From the NCBI GenBank assembly GCA_948567375.1, contig OX419755.1, forward strand, positions 46,828,291 to 46,892,290: a stretch of 64,000 bases of DNA, in the 5' to 3' direction. Position 1 is the stretch's first letter. Each line of letters begins with the position of its first letter. A program made the position numbers and the translations under genes. Shown in pieces: positions 22,681 through 36,369 of the stretch. Below the pieces are notes generated by a model. That model had not been told where the DNA came from and did not search any database. It saw only the letters and a list, made by a program, of their open reading frames with translations. Source of the stretch: Lunularia cruciata. Taxonomy: Eukaryota; Streptophyta; Marchantiopsida; Lunulariales; Lunulariaceae.

Positions 22681-25600
22681 TTGAGTGAATTATATTCCAA
22701 GTTCCTCTTCTATCCACAAGTTGCTCCTATGGATGAAAAATTTATGCAATATGATATAGCACTTATCCGCTTCATCAAATATCCATTTCTATTCTTACTT
22801 TAAGTTGAACTCTTAGTTCCCGCAACAAATGCCAACATGCCTTCAACACTTTGAAGCAATGCTCGTGAGAACCTGTGCTCTTGTTATACATTTGTTAAAC
22901 TCTACTTCATCCTCTATAAAAGGAAGCTTGAATGAAGGTACATTGGCTCATTTGCACATACCTTGAGTTGTTAAGGAGATACTAGTAGTGGTGCTCAAAG
23001 GGAAATTTGGATCCTCCTTGATTCCTGTCATCCCGCAAGGGTAATTTCTTGATGCAAGTCATGTAGTGAGTGGACCCATGTATTGGTGCAATAACGTGTA
23101 CACCTCTCAAACAACCACATTCCATAACACACAACTGCATTCAATAATGCTTAAACAAAGGAGCAATACCCACCATTACAACATTGAAATTTCAAATTTG
23201 AGGAAAACTACAACAACAAAATTTCAAATTTGAGAAGAACTACAAGAGATTTCCAAATTTGAGAAGAACCAACACACCATATACTTGGAGAAAAACTTAC
23301 ACTCTTGAGCACTCAAAGAACACTCATCTCAAAAAATGAATTATTTGTTGTATTTCATTGCTTACAACTTAGCCGTTGATTGAATATGCACCTTTGCAAC
23401 TAAAGTAAATTTCTCCATCCACTTTGGGTCTCTAGACAAGAGAAATTAAGGTCCTATCCACTAATCTTACACATCCTTTAATCCCTTTTGGTGCAAGGAT
23501 GTTGGAAACTGTATTTCTCTCTTCTTTGTTTGACCAAGTAACTTCTTTACTCAAAGTGGCTATAATGACTATCATTATTCTATCTATGAATTTAGTTATA
23601 GATCTAGAACTAATTCCCTATAGATTTTCACTCCTTGCTACACATGCTATTTTTGTTATGTCCAATTTGATCAGGGGTTACAGCCAATTGAACCCACTTA
23701 GGAGATTAACCTTTCTTTAATTTCTCTTTTAGAAAATGTCATGTTCTTTGATGAGGTCAAGTAAAAACAGAAACGATTCAACATCCATCTACACAAATTA
23801 CCTAAAGGAAGAGGGATCTAAATCCCTAAAGAATTTACAAGACAAATCAATGCTATTGTTGTAAATATTTCTCTCAATCAAATATCACTTAGAATGAAAA
23901 AAATACCACCACTTCAATATTAATTCATTAATTCATCCTTGTCCTCTAAATCCAAATCCAAATCACTCCATGTTTCATCATGATTTTGAAATTCCTTGAA
24001 TCTACCATAATTGAATCCTCATTCATCAAAGTCAAGTACACTTTCATTCTCTCTATTGGATATCTACTTATGCATGCATCTCTTACTTTCTTTCACTAGT
24101 AATTGTTAAATGCTACAACAATACATTTTTTTGCAGTGCCTCCAAGGAAGCATTCTATATGGAAACCACTAATCCAATTGAAAAATTCTCACTCTATAGG
24201 AAAACTCATGAGCTCAATTGAACAATTCTCACCTGATATAGAAACATGCACAAGCTAAAAACATGTGGGGAGAGATAAATAGTACCCCATGAGACATGAA
24301 AACAATTTAGAAAGAGAAATGGTAGATGCATGAGAAAGGAAAACTAGAATAGAGTTCAGATCCAAAACCAAGTTTAAACGGCTTGCTTCCTAAGGTTACA
24401 AAATGTGGCTTTCACGTTTCAAATTCAAATGCCACTTGCAAATAAGGACTCTAATTAAAATGTAAGGGTCTTGTTAAGAGTTATGGGTAAGTCTTATTAC
24501 TCATAAAACTCTACAAGTCATGATTTTTGTGACCGCTAAATATTTAATGGCTATGGGTGCCTATTTGAGAGTGGATAAAAATCTATTTGGAATAGTGTTG
24601 TGATTATACTCTTGATCTCATTAGTGGTTTCATTTTAAATGATTTGGCAGTCATTTCTTTAATTTGGAGTCTCTTAACTTTAGAATTTTTTTCTTTGTCT
24701 TGCATATCTGCTCAACTTAAGTCTTCCTCTTCTCTACTTCTACAAGGTGTCTTTGTTTCTCCATCTTTGCAATTTTTTTTGCTTCTATTCCTATTACCTT
24801 GAATCTCTCTTAAGCTTCTACGTACTCAATTTTCTATTAACAATTGTATGCTAAATCTTGTGACAAAGTAGTAAGTGTAAAAGTGATATTTAAATTCAAT
24901 TTGGAAATCTTTTTTCTCTTATTGGATTCATTATCTTGCTTCTAGTTTTGCATCTTGAGATAGTATCTCTTTTGTTCTTCTTGTCAATGATGGGGTAACA
25001 TCTTCATACATTCCTGCAGATTTTGCAATGATTCTAGACACATGCTTGGCTCCACTCTCCTCTTTGAAAAAATCATGAGAATCAAATCTTTGGGTACTTG
25101 GGATAGCAAATGGAATTCAATCCATTCTCGATTCAATAATCTCTTCCTCTTCATTGGTTGACTAAAATTTCCTCCATTCTCCTCATGAGGCTCCATCCAT
25201 ATCGTGTCAGCCCCTCGGCCCTCTCCTTGTCAAGTATATGCACTTGATACTCATCTCCATCACCTAGATTTTCAACAACACTTGCTCACACTTATACTCA
25301 TTAGTATTGAAGGAGAAATATTTGCATGCCTTCCAAATATGAGATCCACACAATCAAATTGAGGACATATGTGATTTACCTTATCTTCCATTGTTCTCCA
25401 TCTTTACTTGTACTCTTGTTTGTTCAATCCTTTGCTTCCTTGTGATATTTCATGTACCACACCCACTTCTTGTACAAATTTGCTAATCAATGAAGGTAGA
25501 AACTCTCTCCATGCCAAACTAAAAAATGGCCATGTGACTAAAGTGTTGCTCTTTTGAAAAATCTTCTTGCAATTACTACCATGAATTTTCACAAAATGCT

Positions 25601-27731
25601 CTTCATCCTCTATATAATCAAGTATTTTCAAGTAGCAAAAAGGTCAAGTATTAAGCATGAGAAATATCTTATTTGTGAATGTACAGAAGAAAAGTGTGGG
25701 ATGACGATGAACTGAAAGATCCTAAGATCTTATGAGATGAGCAAGAAAATTACCTACAAGTTGAAGTTTATCATTACAAGAGATCTTACCAAAATGTATA
25801 GTAGCAAAAAGAGAAGTAGTAATTAAAGCTAAAGGTAATACTCTGGCAAGGTCAAGGAATGTATATTAGTGTAAAGAATCTAGAGATAAGAGCAATTAGG
25901 CATTTATTGTGGCAATGCATTAAGGAGGCAAAAACCGCAAGTACAGTGTTGTTCAGAGGGGATGGAAACTCTTTAGGTTAGGTAGCTATATGTAAGTTGG
26001 CTTGTGCCCCTTGGGCAGGCATTCTTCATTTTTTCCGTTCTTTTCCTAGTTCCTTTGTTTTGAGAGAATCCTAAGCAAAGAGTCAATTCTTGTTAGCAAA
26101 GAAAATTGCTTAGAGTAATCAATGGGTCCACAAACTAAAGCTGTGACCAATCATGGTTGTAAGGGCTGAATCATGTGATTTTTTTGGTAATTCATACGTT
26201 TAAAATCAGGTAATCATCAATACTAAAGAAAATCCACTCTATCTCACTCTTGACTTAGTTTGCATGAGTAATGTAGAGGACATTTTTCTAGTTGTGAATG
26301 TGTAAATGTTTGATAAATTGTTCCTTTCTTTGCTCGTCATACCATTATCTAAATTGTAGAGTGTGCTACAATATTGACCATAGTATTGGGTTAGTTGAAT
26401 TGAAGTGATTTTATCATAAAGGCCCAAGGCTCACCATTGTGACAAACCTGCAAGCCATTCCAAGGTTAAGTGTCTAAGAGTAAACCCCATTCCTTTGTGG
26501 AGCTAAGATTGCTTCAAGAATCTTGACCAAAATTTCACTATGAGCCAAGTCAAAGGCTACCCATGCAAGGATTGTCTTGTCTCTTCTTATTTCCTATTAC
26601 AGTATCCCATACCTCCTTCACTATAGGATTATGCCAACCCACCCACAAGTATTTGTGCATAATGATGAGAAATCATATAAAACCTATCATTCTCATCTTT
26701 TTAGCCTTGTTCTACAATGTGAAAGAGAATGAAATTATTTTAAGAAGATATGAAACTTCATGGGTGGCGAGTGTTGCAAGGGAACCAACTTGAGAATTGA
26801 ATGAATGGAGATGGTATGGAGTTGAAATAGATCCAAGGAGGAGAAATAGAATCTAGAGCTATTATGGATTGATTGCAAAGGAAATTGAAATAATAAAGAT
26901 CACTCCATTGACTCAAAGGCCATCAATTCAAAATGAAAATACCAATGGCTAGAGTCAATTGAAAATTGCTTCTAGCCGGCTCTACTTTAGCTCATAATCT
27001 TGTCTTGCTGCAAAAAACTAGCACAAATTTATTGTATGCTTTTGATGGTTTCAATTCACTCACTTTTGAACAAATTCATCTAACTCCTCTCCTTGTGAGT
27101 GAAGAATTCAAATGTTTCTTTGAGGTCTGTGTTCATGTCTATTGGCTATCATGTGGCACTTCTACCTCTTTTAATTTGAACTTAGCAGATAGCATCTATC
27201 CCTACTTTAGTTCCTGAGTTTGCTCTATACATGTGTCACTCTCAAATAAGTTTATAGCCTCTCCAGAGTCCTTTAATTTGTTATTGTATTATGGTGTAAC
27301 TTCATTAATGAAGTTGCTAATTTACTTTTAATCATTCAAAATTAAAAACTCTCCTAACCCGTAAGCCACTTTCATGACTTGAATAAATTTATGAGACACT
27401 TCAATTTGCACTCCAAAAATTTTAAGATGATTAATAAATTCTATTATGGATGTTAGTGCACTAACTATAGTAATCTATCATTTTTGAATCTGAAACCTCC
27501 CTTGTCAATGCCGGTGGTCCCCATGACAATAGGGGTCTCAGATATAGGTTTATGGATGCTTATAAATCTATGTAACTATTTTTATGGATCTTATAAAAAA
27601 ATATATGGGTAGCGCATTGAAGCAAATTGCATTTTTTATGGATAAAAGTCCACAACTATATAAACTTGAAAATTTTAAATCATAGGATGATTATTGGACT
27701 TACAATGGAGCTGTTTTCCAATGATTATAGA
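22681..27731. other. AT-rich intergenic DNA, no gene seen
   Basis: About 5 kb without recognisable coding sequence. The open frames (for example 23499-23720, 25404-25631 minus, 26966-27217) are short and without motifs. One short tandem repeat is listed at 23183-23272, and a weaker pair of similar phrases (AATTGAAAAATTCTCAC and AATTGAACAATTCTCAC) is at about 24176-24231. Confidence 0.5.
23183..23272 (+). repeat. Short tandem repeat around ATTTCAAATTTGAG
   Basis: Three diverged copies of a unit of about 35-40 bp containing (A)ATTTCAAATTTGAGRARAACTAC. The core ATTTCAAATTTGA is itself nearly palindromic. Confidence 0.75.
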
Positions 27732-29049
27732 AAAATTATAACATTTTATGATTATGGATTTACATAGTAATGAGATTTATAGAATAACTTTTAACCTACC
27801 TAGTATAATTAGGTATTCAAATGAGAAACTTAAGGTTTTCTTAGGGGATCCAAATCACTGCCCATCAGATTCAGCTGGAATATTGTAAAACAAAGATCTC
27901 ACAAAAATGAATAGTATGTACAAAATTTTACAATTGTACAATCTAAGTTGCAATTTTTGGAGGAATTTTCAATTTCAGTAGCGGAACGAACTAGATTTTT
28001 ATGGGTTAGATCAGCTAGAGATTATTATGATACAATAAAGGATTTCAAGAAGTGAATTTTGGGGTTCCTTGAGGATCCGTGAATACTTTGTATGAGAGAG
28101 ATCTCGTAAAGTTCTATGAAGTGTGGAGTATGGATACAAGAATTTTATGAAAGGATTTAGAAACGAAGTAGATTTGAATTATGGGGTCTTTAAAATCTGT
28201 ATGGGAACTCTATGGTAACAAAAAATTTCCGTAAGCATCCATTGAATTTATTTTAGAAATCACTGATGAATCAAATAATGTATGCATGGAAGAGTATTAA
28301 CCTGCCATGCAATCATTTATTACCTCTAATTAAGATTTATAGATAATCTATAAGCTTCAATCATCTATAAAATATAATGGGTCACCTTTCTCATGACATG
28401 ATTTCATACAGATTGTGGTTTAAATACGAAGGGTTTCATATTTTTAGGGAATCGAGTTTAAATACATAAAATATTTTATGGGGTACCCATAGTTAAGATT
28501 TGTTTGAAAATCTGAAACATCTCGTAAAAAGAATTTGTTTCAAAAATCTAAGGTAAAATCTATCCGGATAACTTTACTTTTTATATCTCTGGATTTTACG
28601 GGATCACTTGTAGCCCATAAAAAGCTATGAGGTTTGTTTATATTTCCCATAAATGTATTTATTGCTATGGAGCTTTTCCTATAAAGGTTCAGTGTACTCC
28701 CAACCACTACTGTCACAATTTAGCATGGATTCTTACGGATCTGAAACCACATAGTGTAAAACTTCCGGTATACCCCTACCACGCCTCCCATAAATTATTT
28801 TCCCAGACCTTGAAAAGGTTATGGATCCTTTATAGAGTTTTTGTAAAATCCGTAAAATATTATATGGGTTCCAAATACAGATCTAATTAGAAAATGAAAT
28901 TTCCCATAAAATTATTGGGCTGGAAAAATATACCTCAAAATTATACTATACATGTTCCAAATTATATGATGCTACATATTATCACGTAACCCTATATGGT
29001 GCGTTAAGAGTTGTTACATAAATCCATAATCATGAAATGTTATAATTTT
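27732..29049. repeat. 1.3-kb unit bounded by a 31-bp inverted repeat
   Basis: 27732-27762 and the reverse complement of 29019-29049 agree at 30 of 31 positions (core ATGATTATGGATTTA). The AT-rich interior has many CCATAAA/TTTATGG phrases, so it may fold further. No target duplication is clear and no transposase motif is visible. It could be a non-autonomous DNA transposon or chance in AT-rich DNA; the length of the match favours the former. Confidence 0.5.
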
Positions 29050-29425
29050 CATATTAAAAAAATATATTGTAGAATTAAATATTGATTGAATACTTTCAAA
29101 TTTTTAGAATATTGTCTCTTACTCTTGCTTGGTTGATTCATCACTTGTTAGAGTCACTAACAATATAAGAATCCATAAATTTTACCTTTATGATAATACT
29201 AGTAGGACCAATGTACTCCAAACATGCAATATTACTCATTTTTCTTATGAAAAATATTTTCTTTAGGTTTTAATATATTTTCATGAGAAATGAAAAACAT
29301 TCTAGAATTCTAGAATTTATGGCTCATATGGTACTTGACTTGCATAAGGAAAAAAAAAGCAACATGACCTCTTCAACATGCTGAATCCTACAAAAACTGT
29401 TGAAGGATAGATGTACCATCTTCAA

Positions 29426-29428
<3 letters not shown>

Positions 29429-29456
<28 letters not shown>
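29429..29456. repeat. (AT)n microsatellite
   Basis: An uninterrupted AT dinucleotide run of about 14 units. Confidence 0.95.
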
Positions 29457-29460
<4 letters not shown>

Positions 29461-29517
29461 GGTTAATTTGTCTTAAACACTGATTGTGGGACATGAGAGT
29501 TGTTTAGAGGTAGGTTT

Positions 29518-30446
29518 AGATAATAACACATGTATATTACGCTCTGGTTCCTTTTGTAACGGGGTGAGCTCATGGAGTAACATCATGTTTCTTGCTAAAT
29601 CACCATGCTAAGCTGAGAGGAGATGCTACAAACTACAGTTGCTTTAGAAACTAAGATGGTGTGATTGAGTTTGATTTGTGTTTCTCTTGCTGAATGACCA
29701 ATAACAAATCTTCATACTGGTCCCAACAAATCTGCCAAGAGGGGTAGAAGCATCTAGTAAGGTTTCTTGGGTATGTACATGAGACCTACACATGCGTATA
29801 TGTGATTAGTGTAACTCAATCATGCAAGTGCAAAATGTCTTGATTCTGAAATACGTGTGACAAGATGCACATTTCCAAAATTTCTGCAATGGAAGTACAA
29901 TATTCTTGGTATTTCAAAGTAAGAAGCTCTAACAAGCTTATGAAACTTATTCAATAGCCTTGCTTACTATGCGTGTGCAATTGTAGGTGCAAGGCAAGCT
30001 TGTCAACAACACAATGGTTAATCTAAAGGTTTCAAGCTTTTGCTTGAAGAATGATATTGGAAAGAGTCCACTTGGAAGAAGGTGTGGATCTAATACACAA
30101 AACTGCCCTAGAGCTTGATTGGGAATTTAGCTTGCATGAAGCTCTCAATCTTAATCAACAATGTAGTACTTTAGAGATGTATGTTATGATTCAGTTTTTA
30201 GTTAAAGTACAATATGCATGGAGGCATGCACACAAAGGAGGACTAAATAAAGTAGTTACTCAACCATTTTGTCCAAAAAGTATATTTCACGGTAGGTACT
30301 TAAGTAAGCATTGGTGATACCAACCATTGATTCTTCTTTCTCTATTCATATAGATATGTATATTATGCTCTAATTCCTAATGGGGTTAGCTCCTAAGGCA
30401 ACATCTTGTTTTTTTGCTTATTCACCAGGCTAAGCTAAGAGAACCT
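29518..30446 (+). repeat. Pair of diverged direct repeats of about 100 bp
   Basis: 29518-29624 and 30347-30446 share ordered blocks (TGTATATTA, GCTC, GGGGT, AGCTC, CAACATC or TAACATC, TTGCT, CACCA, GCTAAGCT, AGAG). Just beyond the second copy, GTGGTCAATCTA resembles ATGGTTAATCTA at 30013. This suggests an old segmental duplication with an internal deletion; no gene is associated. Confidence 0.45.
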
Positions 30447-32361
30447 TATCAATAGCATAGTGGTCAATCTACAACATTCAAACTTATGTGAACACATGTC
30501 ACCAAGTGAGGCAAAGGGAGGCAAGAGGTAGGCTTCCCAGGCTTCCCAATTGCAAAAGGCATTAAGATAAAATTCCTTGTTGATGAATGAACAAGGACTC
30601 TTAAGATCCAAAAATTCCATAAGAGTTCAGGAGAAAGAAAAAGACTTAGAGTATGCCAAGTTCTCATGTCTCACCTCCCATAGATATATCTAGCCTCTAC
30701 ATATGAGAATAAGGTATGGACAGGTAGCTAATGAAAAATTATTTTTACCACTCTCTACACATTGGACAATCACCTGGCATGAAAATCAATACAACTATTG
30801 CAAAGAATCTGTTCTATTTGTTTTGTTCATTTTGCACCATATTGATGGTTGCATATATAAACATTGAAAAAATTAGGAAGTGTGTGTTTATCCCTATATT
30901 TGCAAGATGATTCACCTTGGGTTTTTGGTTGGCTTAGTCTACTCCCACTTGATGACTTGTCCAAAGTTGAAGTATTCTCAAAAGCATGCCAAAATCAATA
31001 TGTAAGTTGATTGTGAGTGAAGAATAGCAAGCAAGACAACCCAAAACTTACGTAAGATTCAAAATCAAACACCAATAGTAAAGGGAGATCCATCAAGTGA
31101 CTTAAAGATGTAGTTAGACTTTCACAAGAAGTGAAGAATAATGTAAGAACTCTATGTGGTATATTGATAGATTAAAGCTTGAATCTCCTGATTAATGAAC
31201 AAATTGTGGGTCAAGGTATCTCAATTCGTCATCTTTTTGCTACATTTTTCCCTCATCTTCCTCCTCCTCTTCCATGTTTGTTGATTCTAGGACAAATGAC
31301 ATCTCTTTTATGTGCATAATAGTAGCCAAATTTTTTGTATTTTTTGCATAGTCCAAGTATGTCAAGCCCTTGTCTTTGTACTCCATTCTCCCCTCTCCTT
31401 GAACAAGTTTAGAACTCCATTCACATTCATCTTTCTCATGCTCATGTTGACTAAGGTTTGACCCTTTAAGAAGGAAGGCATCAATGGTCCATCTAACCAA
31501 TGGCCTCTTCACTATGTTGTCATACTTTCCCTTTCTCTCTTTGGGTATACATTGGATGCTTAGCTATGGAATTTATAGATCAAAGGTTGTATGTAGACCA
31601 TACACTAAAAGTTTGAGCCTGATAGTTTGCACAATCAATGGAACCTTCTAATCATATTTATAGTTTTCCTTCTATTGAGTAGGGAAGTAATAGGCAACCT
31701 AACCTATCATCACAATATACAATCTTGGTTTGATAATCATCACTTCTAGCACTACCAAGGAGAAAATACACACCTAAAAAGAAAGAACCTCAAAGTAATG
31801 CCCATACACCAATCCAAGCCAACTAGGTGTACAAACAAGCATGCAAATATAGAGAGGATCCAAACACAAGAATTAAGCAACAACTCTCTATGATTTTGGG
31901 CAGAAATTAGCTTTAGAGTCTCTTTGTTTATCCTCAAGCTGATTCCAATCTATACTCCATGTTACGTCCAATTTGTATTCCTTTGTGTGGAACTTTTATG
32001 GCTTTTGATGGGGACATCTTTGTGAGACTCAGATGAGAATAACCTTTTCTAAACATCTTGGATTTGGATGTTTTGGGGCTCAATGGAAAGCCTATGAGAT
32101 AATATTTCTAATGATATAAAGCAAGTCTCAATTGGATCAATACAACTCCTTTGACAAGAATTCAAACTTGGCCAGATTTTTTCTTGCATCAACCTAATTT
32201 CAAAATCCCTAATTGAGGATTGCTCTAGGCAACTCTTCTCCATAGTTTTTGCCTTAAATTATGATTATACTCAAAAACACTCTAGAAATCTAAAACCTTT
32301 AATTATGTTTACAATTGGAAAAATTGACATTCAAATTCTTTTGAAGGTAAAATTACTTCAT
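30447..32361. other. AT-rich intergenic DNA, no gene seen
   Basis: About 1.9 kb without recognisable genes or repeats of the families in this window. A minus-strand open frame at 31240-31512 is Glu/Lys-rich and low-complexity, with no motif. Confidence 0.45.
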
Positions 32362-33129
32362 TGAAATGAAATGAAATATAAAGCCCGAAGACCCAAAGAG
32401 TCAAAAGGCTGAAAACACAATACAAAACACATGAAATGTGAGCATAGGCAAGAGCCTAGGACATCTGACCAATTTGTAACAAATTGGTTCAATGTAAACT
32501 AATCTCCGTTGTATACTTCCCTAACGCTAAAGCCTCAATTTGTAAAAGAGTTGAGAAATCACTACAACTAATTTGATGTCTATCTCTGATTTGCTGGTAA
32601 CAAGGACATTCAATAAACACATGATTCTCATCCTCAACTTTGCTCATAGTACACAATATGCAAAGTTGCATGGAGTGCTCTATCTATTACCAACGTCCTT
32701 GTTCTACTTCTAGTCTATGAGAACTAGTTCTATAGTGAGCAATAACATGTCTAAGTGAAGTAGAAATCCTAGCCAAGAGATAATCTTGCTCACAATAAAC
32801 CAACATAGGATTTACAAATTACTGATAGAACACCATCTTGGTACCCAATACTTGCTATAAACAAAGTAAGAACTACTCTTTGATCACCTCTCGTAGTGCA
32901 ATAGGCTCAACTCTCCAATGTCGTTCCAAAACATTCCACCTTGTGGCCCATGCAATCAGATCTGAATACCAACCAATCTATAGAGTTGCACAGAAAGCTT
33001 GGTAGGGAAGTCTCTCATGCTCCATGGACCTCATCTTAGTAGCATATGTGAGAGCTAAAAATAAAGCTTCAGCCTCAAGAGGTAAGAAGCCTGTTTCAAC
33101 AAGCAACAATACATAAGGTGTTTGAGTCT
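32362..33129 (-). mobile_element. LINE-H, 3' end (C-terminal region and tail)
   Basis: Minus-strand LINE 3' tail (CATTGAAATGAAATGAAATATAAAG), the hairpin block GACCCAAAGAGTC, then the ORF2 C-terminus (LCILCTMSKVEDENHVFIECPCYQQIR near 32590-32660, a Cys/His cluster found in many LINE ORF2 proteins). A solo LTR interrupts it at 33130, and LINE text resumes at 33821. Confidence 0.88.
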
Positions 33130-33820
33130 TGTGAGCCGGCCTGTCTCTCACTCAAGATGAACCTCTAATGGCTATTATGGTAGCGCACCATGGACTAAGA
33201 AGGCAAGGAACCCCAACTCCATCATACTCCTCCAAGGCTAACACTCCAAGACTCAAGACATTGCTCACTAGAGAACTCAATGAGAGAGAGATAGTTGCAA
33301 ATGAAAGGATCATGAGTACCTCCTCACCCCTTATTTAAATAATTGTGAAATAGTTATGCACCAAAGTTACTAATTACCGTAGTAACTCAACTTACTAGAC
33401 TAAAAGTCAAGTAAAGTCAAAAAGTATAAAGGAATATCCATTCACATGGGCATATTCCACTAGCATGTGATCTTATCTTGACCCAACCACTAAGTCAAGG
33501 ATTCTTTCACATGGGCTATCCTTGGACTATAGAAGAATCCAAAACAAAAAGGCTTGCGGGCCCAAGAGTTCTCAACTCTTTCCTCAAAGCCAAACACCTA
33601 GGAATAATACCAAGTCAACACACTAGAATACAAAATAGTGGTGCTCATCTTTTCCACTTCCTCTAAATAAAGGGACCCTCTATCTTAGCTATGACTAAAT
33701 TTAGCTAATCATGACTAATGTAGAACCATCCTTTATCTCTATATAAACAATATCTCTCAAGTACTTGTAATACAAAGCTAAATATCACAATACTACACAC
33801 ATGCACAAATGGGTGTTACA
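33130..33820 (-). mobile_element. Probable solo LTR inside LINE-H
   Basis: A 691-bp block splits otherwise continuous LINE text (GTTTGAGTC before, GTCCTCACTCC after). Read on the minus strand it starts TGTAACACCC and ends GGCTCACA, typical LTR termini, with a TATA-like TTTATATAGAG at about 33748-33758. The flanks GTCTT and GTCCT fit a 5-bp duplication with one change if the boundary is moved one base. It is not related to the Ty3 LTRs at 3041 and 57249, so a second LTR family once moved here. Confidence 0.7.
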
Positions 33821-34033
33821 GTCCTCACTCCAAGTTCATCACACAAAAATAGTTTTTGAACTTTCTCCACCTTTTGGCACCATGTCTTCTTAGTACCTGG
33901 ACCCCAAATCTGAGCACCATAGAGAACCGTAGGTTGCACAATGACCGGTTGTGCCATAGAGAACCAAATCAAATCTGAACCAAACCAAATCTGAATGCCA
34001 AATCTGAGCACCGTAGAGGACCACCGGTTGCAC
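33821..34033 (-). mobile_element. LINE-H, continuation, with a local duplication
   Basis: Minus-strand LINE ORF2 text (KTWCQKVEKVQKLFLCDELGVRT). The block CCAAATCTGAGCACC is repeated about 94 bp away with the following CGGTTGCACA, so the end of this fragment carries a local tandem duplication. Confidence 0.75.
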
Positions 34034-34332
34034 ATTGAGCTGATGATAGTATTTCAATAAAGTTTATTTCCTTAGTTCTCAATATTTATACAACCTAAGC
34101 AACCCAAATTTCCATAGTAGTTGGTTATGCTCATGTCTAAATTGTTGTAAATTTGAAAGCTTGATACAACTCCAATCTGTAGATATGGATCAATTCCCAA
34201 GTTGGACTACCTTGTGAGATTTACAAACCCAAGTATACTTGATTCAAGACCCCAACCTACATATTTGAAGAATTCACATGAAACCTTTTCATAGAGGTGC
34301 AAGACATAATCACAAACAATACTTGAAACTTC
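34034..34332. other. 299 bp of unassigned DNA between LINE pieces
   Basis: It matches none of the families seen in the window. It separates a minus-strand LINE piece from a plus-strand one and may be old flanking DNA. Confidence 0.4.
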
Positions 34333-36298
34333 ATGAGAGTTGAGAAGGAAGATACAAAGGCCATAGTGTGTGAGTTTATTGATGATTCTTTGAGAGTCCA
34401 TGACCCTCAAATTGTGCAAGCATATAGATTGGGACGGGAAGGTGCACAACCAAGAAGCATTTCGGTGAGGTTTGGCTCAGAAATTCAAAAGAATTTAGTG
34501 ATGGAAAACAAGGCTATATTGAAGGGGTGGCTCATCTGGTTAGACTTTGATATCAGATCTCTCCGATTGGAAAGTAAAGAAGGGAAAACTAGCAAAAGTG
34601 AAGGAGGCTCAACAATCAGGTTTTGTTGCATTCTTGAGAGATAATCTAGTTGTGATTACTCAAAAGACATTTTCAACTACTGCATAGCAATTCCAGATCC
34701 TTAGAGCGCTATTTTGGAATGTTCATGGGCTCAACACATACCAAGTACTCTAGTGCTAAGCCTTTGTGGGATGATGGTGATCTGATCAATCTTGTGGAGA
34801 CATGGGAAAATGAAGGAAATACCATTCAAGACATTGAAGGTTTCACTCTTGTCGGTTCAACCTGGAACAAGCGGAGGCAACACAAAGGAAGGGGCTTTGG
34901 TATTGCTACTTATGTCAGATTTGGCTTTGAGAAATCAGTCTCTTTGATAGGCCAAGACTCAAATGGAAAATACCAATGGTTGAAGATTGGAAGAGTTGTT
35001 ACACCTTGCTTCCTTGCTGTTTGTTACTTTGCTCCATTGACATCACCAATCTATTCAAGTGGAGCTCTCAACACCATGCAGCCTCTCCACTCCTTGACAA
35101 AAGGATGTGTTGGAGTTTCAAAGTAAATGTGCAGTACTTGTTCTTGGTGATTTCAATGCTAGGATCCAAAAATTTTGCATCCTAAGTCGAGTGACCTTGA
35201 GAATGACCCTATTTTACCTTAATAGATGATTTTAGTACTTGGTCTTGCTCTTCCCTAGATTCCATTAGCAACTCCATGAGTGAGCACTTTTTGAGCTTTG
35301 GTACCAGTTGTAACTTGAAAATCTTGAATGACCTTTCTCAATTTCTTGAAACTTGTAAGAGCACATGCTTTGCTTCAGGTGGATCAAGCACAATAGACTA
35401 TATGCTCACCTCACCCAGTGAAATACACCTTGTCTCAGAGTTCACTATTTTAGATCCTCAACTTGAATCTGACCATGCACCTCTATTTTGTGCCATCCTT
35501 CTTCCTTGCCCAATAGAACCACAATACCTATTCATCATGCCTTTAGAGGGAGACTCCATCTAGATTTTCACAAGATAGATCTGTACAAACAAGCTATCCA
35601 AGAGAAATTGAGCACTATGGAGTGGAGTTCTGATTTTCAACAACATACTGATCATTTGGTTGCACTTTGTCAATCTACATCTACTACTATATTTCCAAGT
35701 GGTTCTCATAGGAAGAGACTTGGTCTCCCTTGCAATAAGTGGTATGATATAGACTGTAAAATGGAAAGGATCAAAGCTATGGATAGGTCACTTGATCAGA
35801 TTGCACAAAATCAGGCTTTTGCCTCTTATGGGAAGTTGGTGAAGTGCAAGAAGCGGGCATTTTTGAGACTCAAGGGGGCTGAGTTGAGCATTGAGTTGAG
35901 AAGCAATCCCAAGGCTTTCTAGATCAAGGTAACCATCAGATCTCCATCTCCATCCTTGAACTTGAATGAGCTTTGTAACTATGTGAAGGATGTGTACTTT
36001 TTCCCAAATGCTCCAAGCATGGCATCTAGCCTTGGATTGGTTCTCACCATTGCTGAAGCTGATATGAAGTACAAACCTCAAGAAGTTGGCCAATGGTAAG
36101 GCTGAAGAACTTGATGGACTATGCATTGAAGTTCTAAAGTGGGGTGGTAGCCATTTGATTCCCGTACTCACTTCTCTCTTGAATGAAGCAATCAAGTGTG
36201 GCTTTCTTGATAGCTGGTGCTTGAATAATGTAGTTCCAATTCACAAGTCTGGCCAAAGATATGTTGTTAGCAATTACCGTACCATACTAGTCGGGGAT
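34333..36298 (+). mobile_element. LINE-D1 (end of ORF1, endonuclease, start of reverse transcriptase)
   Basis: It starts in the ORF1 RNA-binding region (KEDTKAIVCEFIDDSLRVHDPQIVQAYRLG) and passes into ORF2, where the endonuclease is well kept: NVHGL, ETWENEGNTIQDIEGF, GIATYVRFGFEKS, YFAPLTSPIY, VLGDFNAR, STIDYMLTS, ESDHAPLFC. The linker (GSHRKRLGLPCNKWYDIDC) and the first RT block (KCGFLDSWC, VPIHKSGQ, SNYRTILVG) follow. At about 36298 it is cut by the 5' leader of LINE-D2; no continuation is found after D2. Confidence 0.88.
34710..36298 (+). pseudogene. LINE ORF2 remnant: APE endonuclease and start of reverse transcriptase
   Basis: In this family ORF2 nicks target DNA with the endonuclease and primes reverse transcription there. 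Catalytic-type residues are visible: Glu in ETW (about 34798), Asp and Asn in GDFN (about 35149), and SDH (about 35470). At least two frameshifts (near 35110 and 35200) and several stops (for example TAG at about 35224 and about 35564) break it. It is the best-kept endonuclease in the window apart from LINE-G. Confidence 0.82.
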
Positions 36299-36369
36299 TC
36301 TTGAGAACCCTTGAGATTTCAAAATTTTGAGAGAAAAGATTTCCCGAAAATGTGGCATGTCATATCTCA

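Noticed and set aside
28627..28890. 87-residue open frame as a gene
   Set aside because: It is in the AT-rich inverted-repeat unit, without motifs, and no related frame occurs elsewhere in the window.
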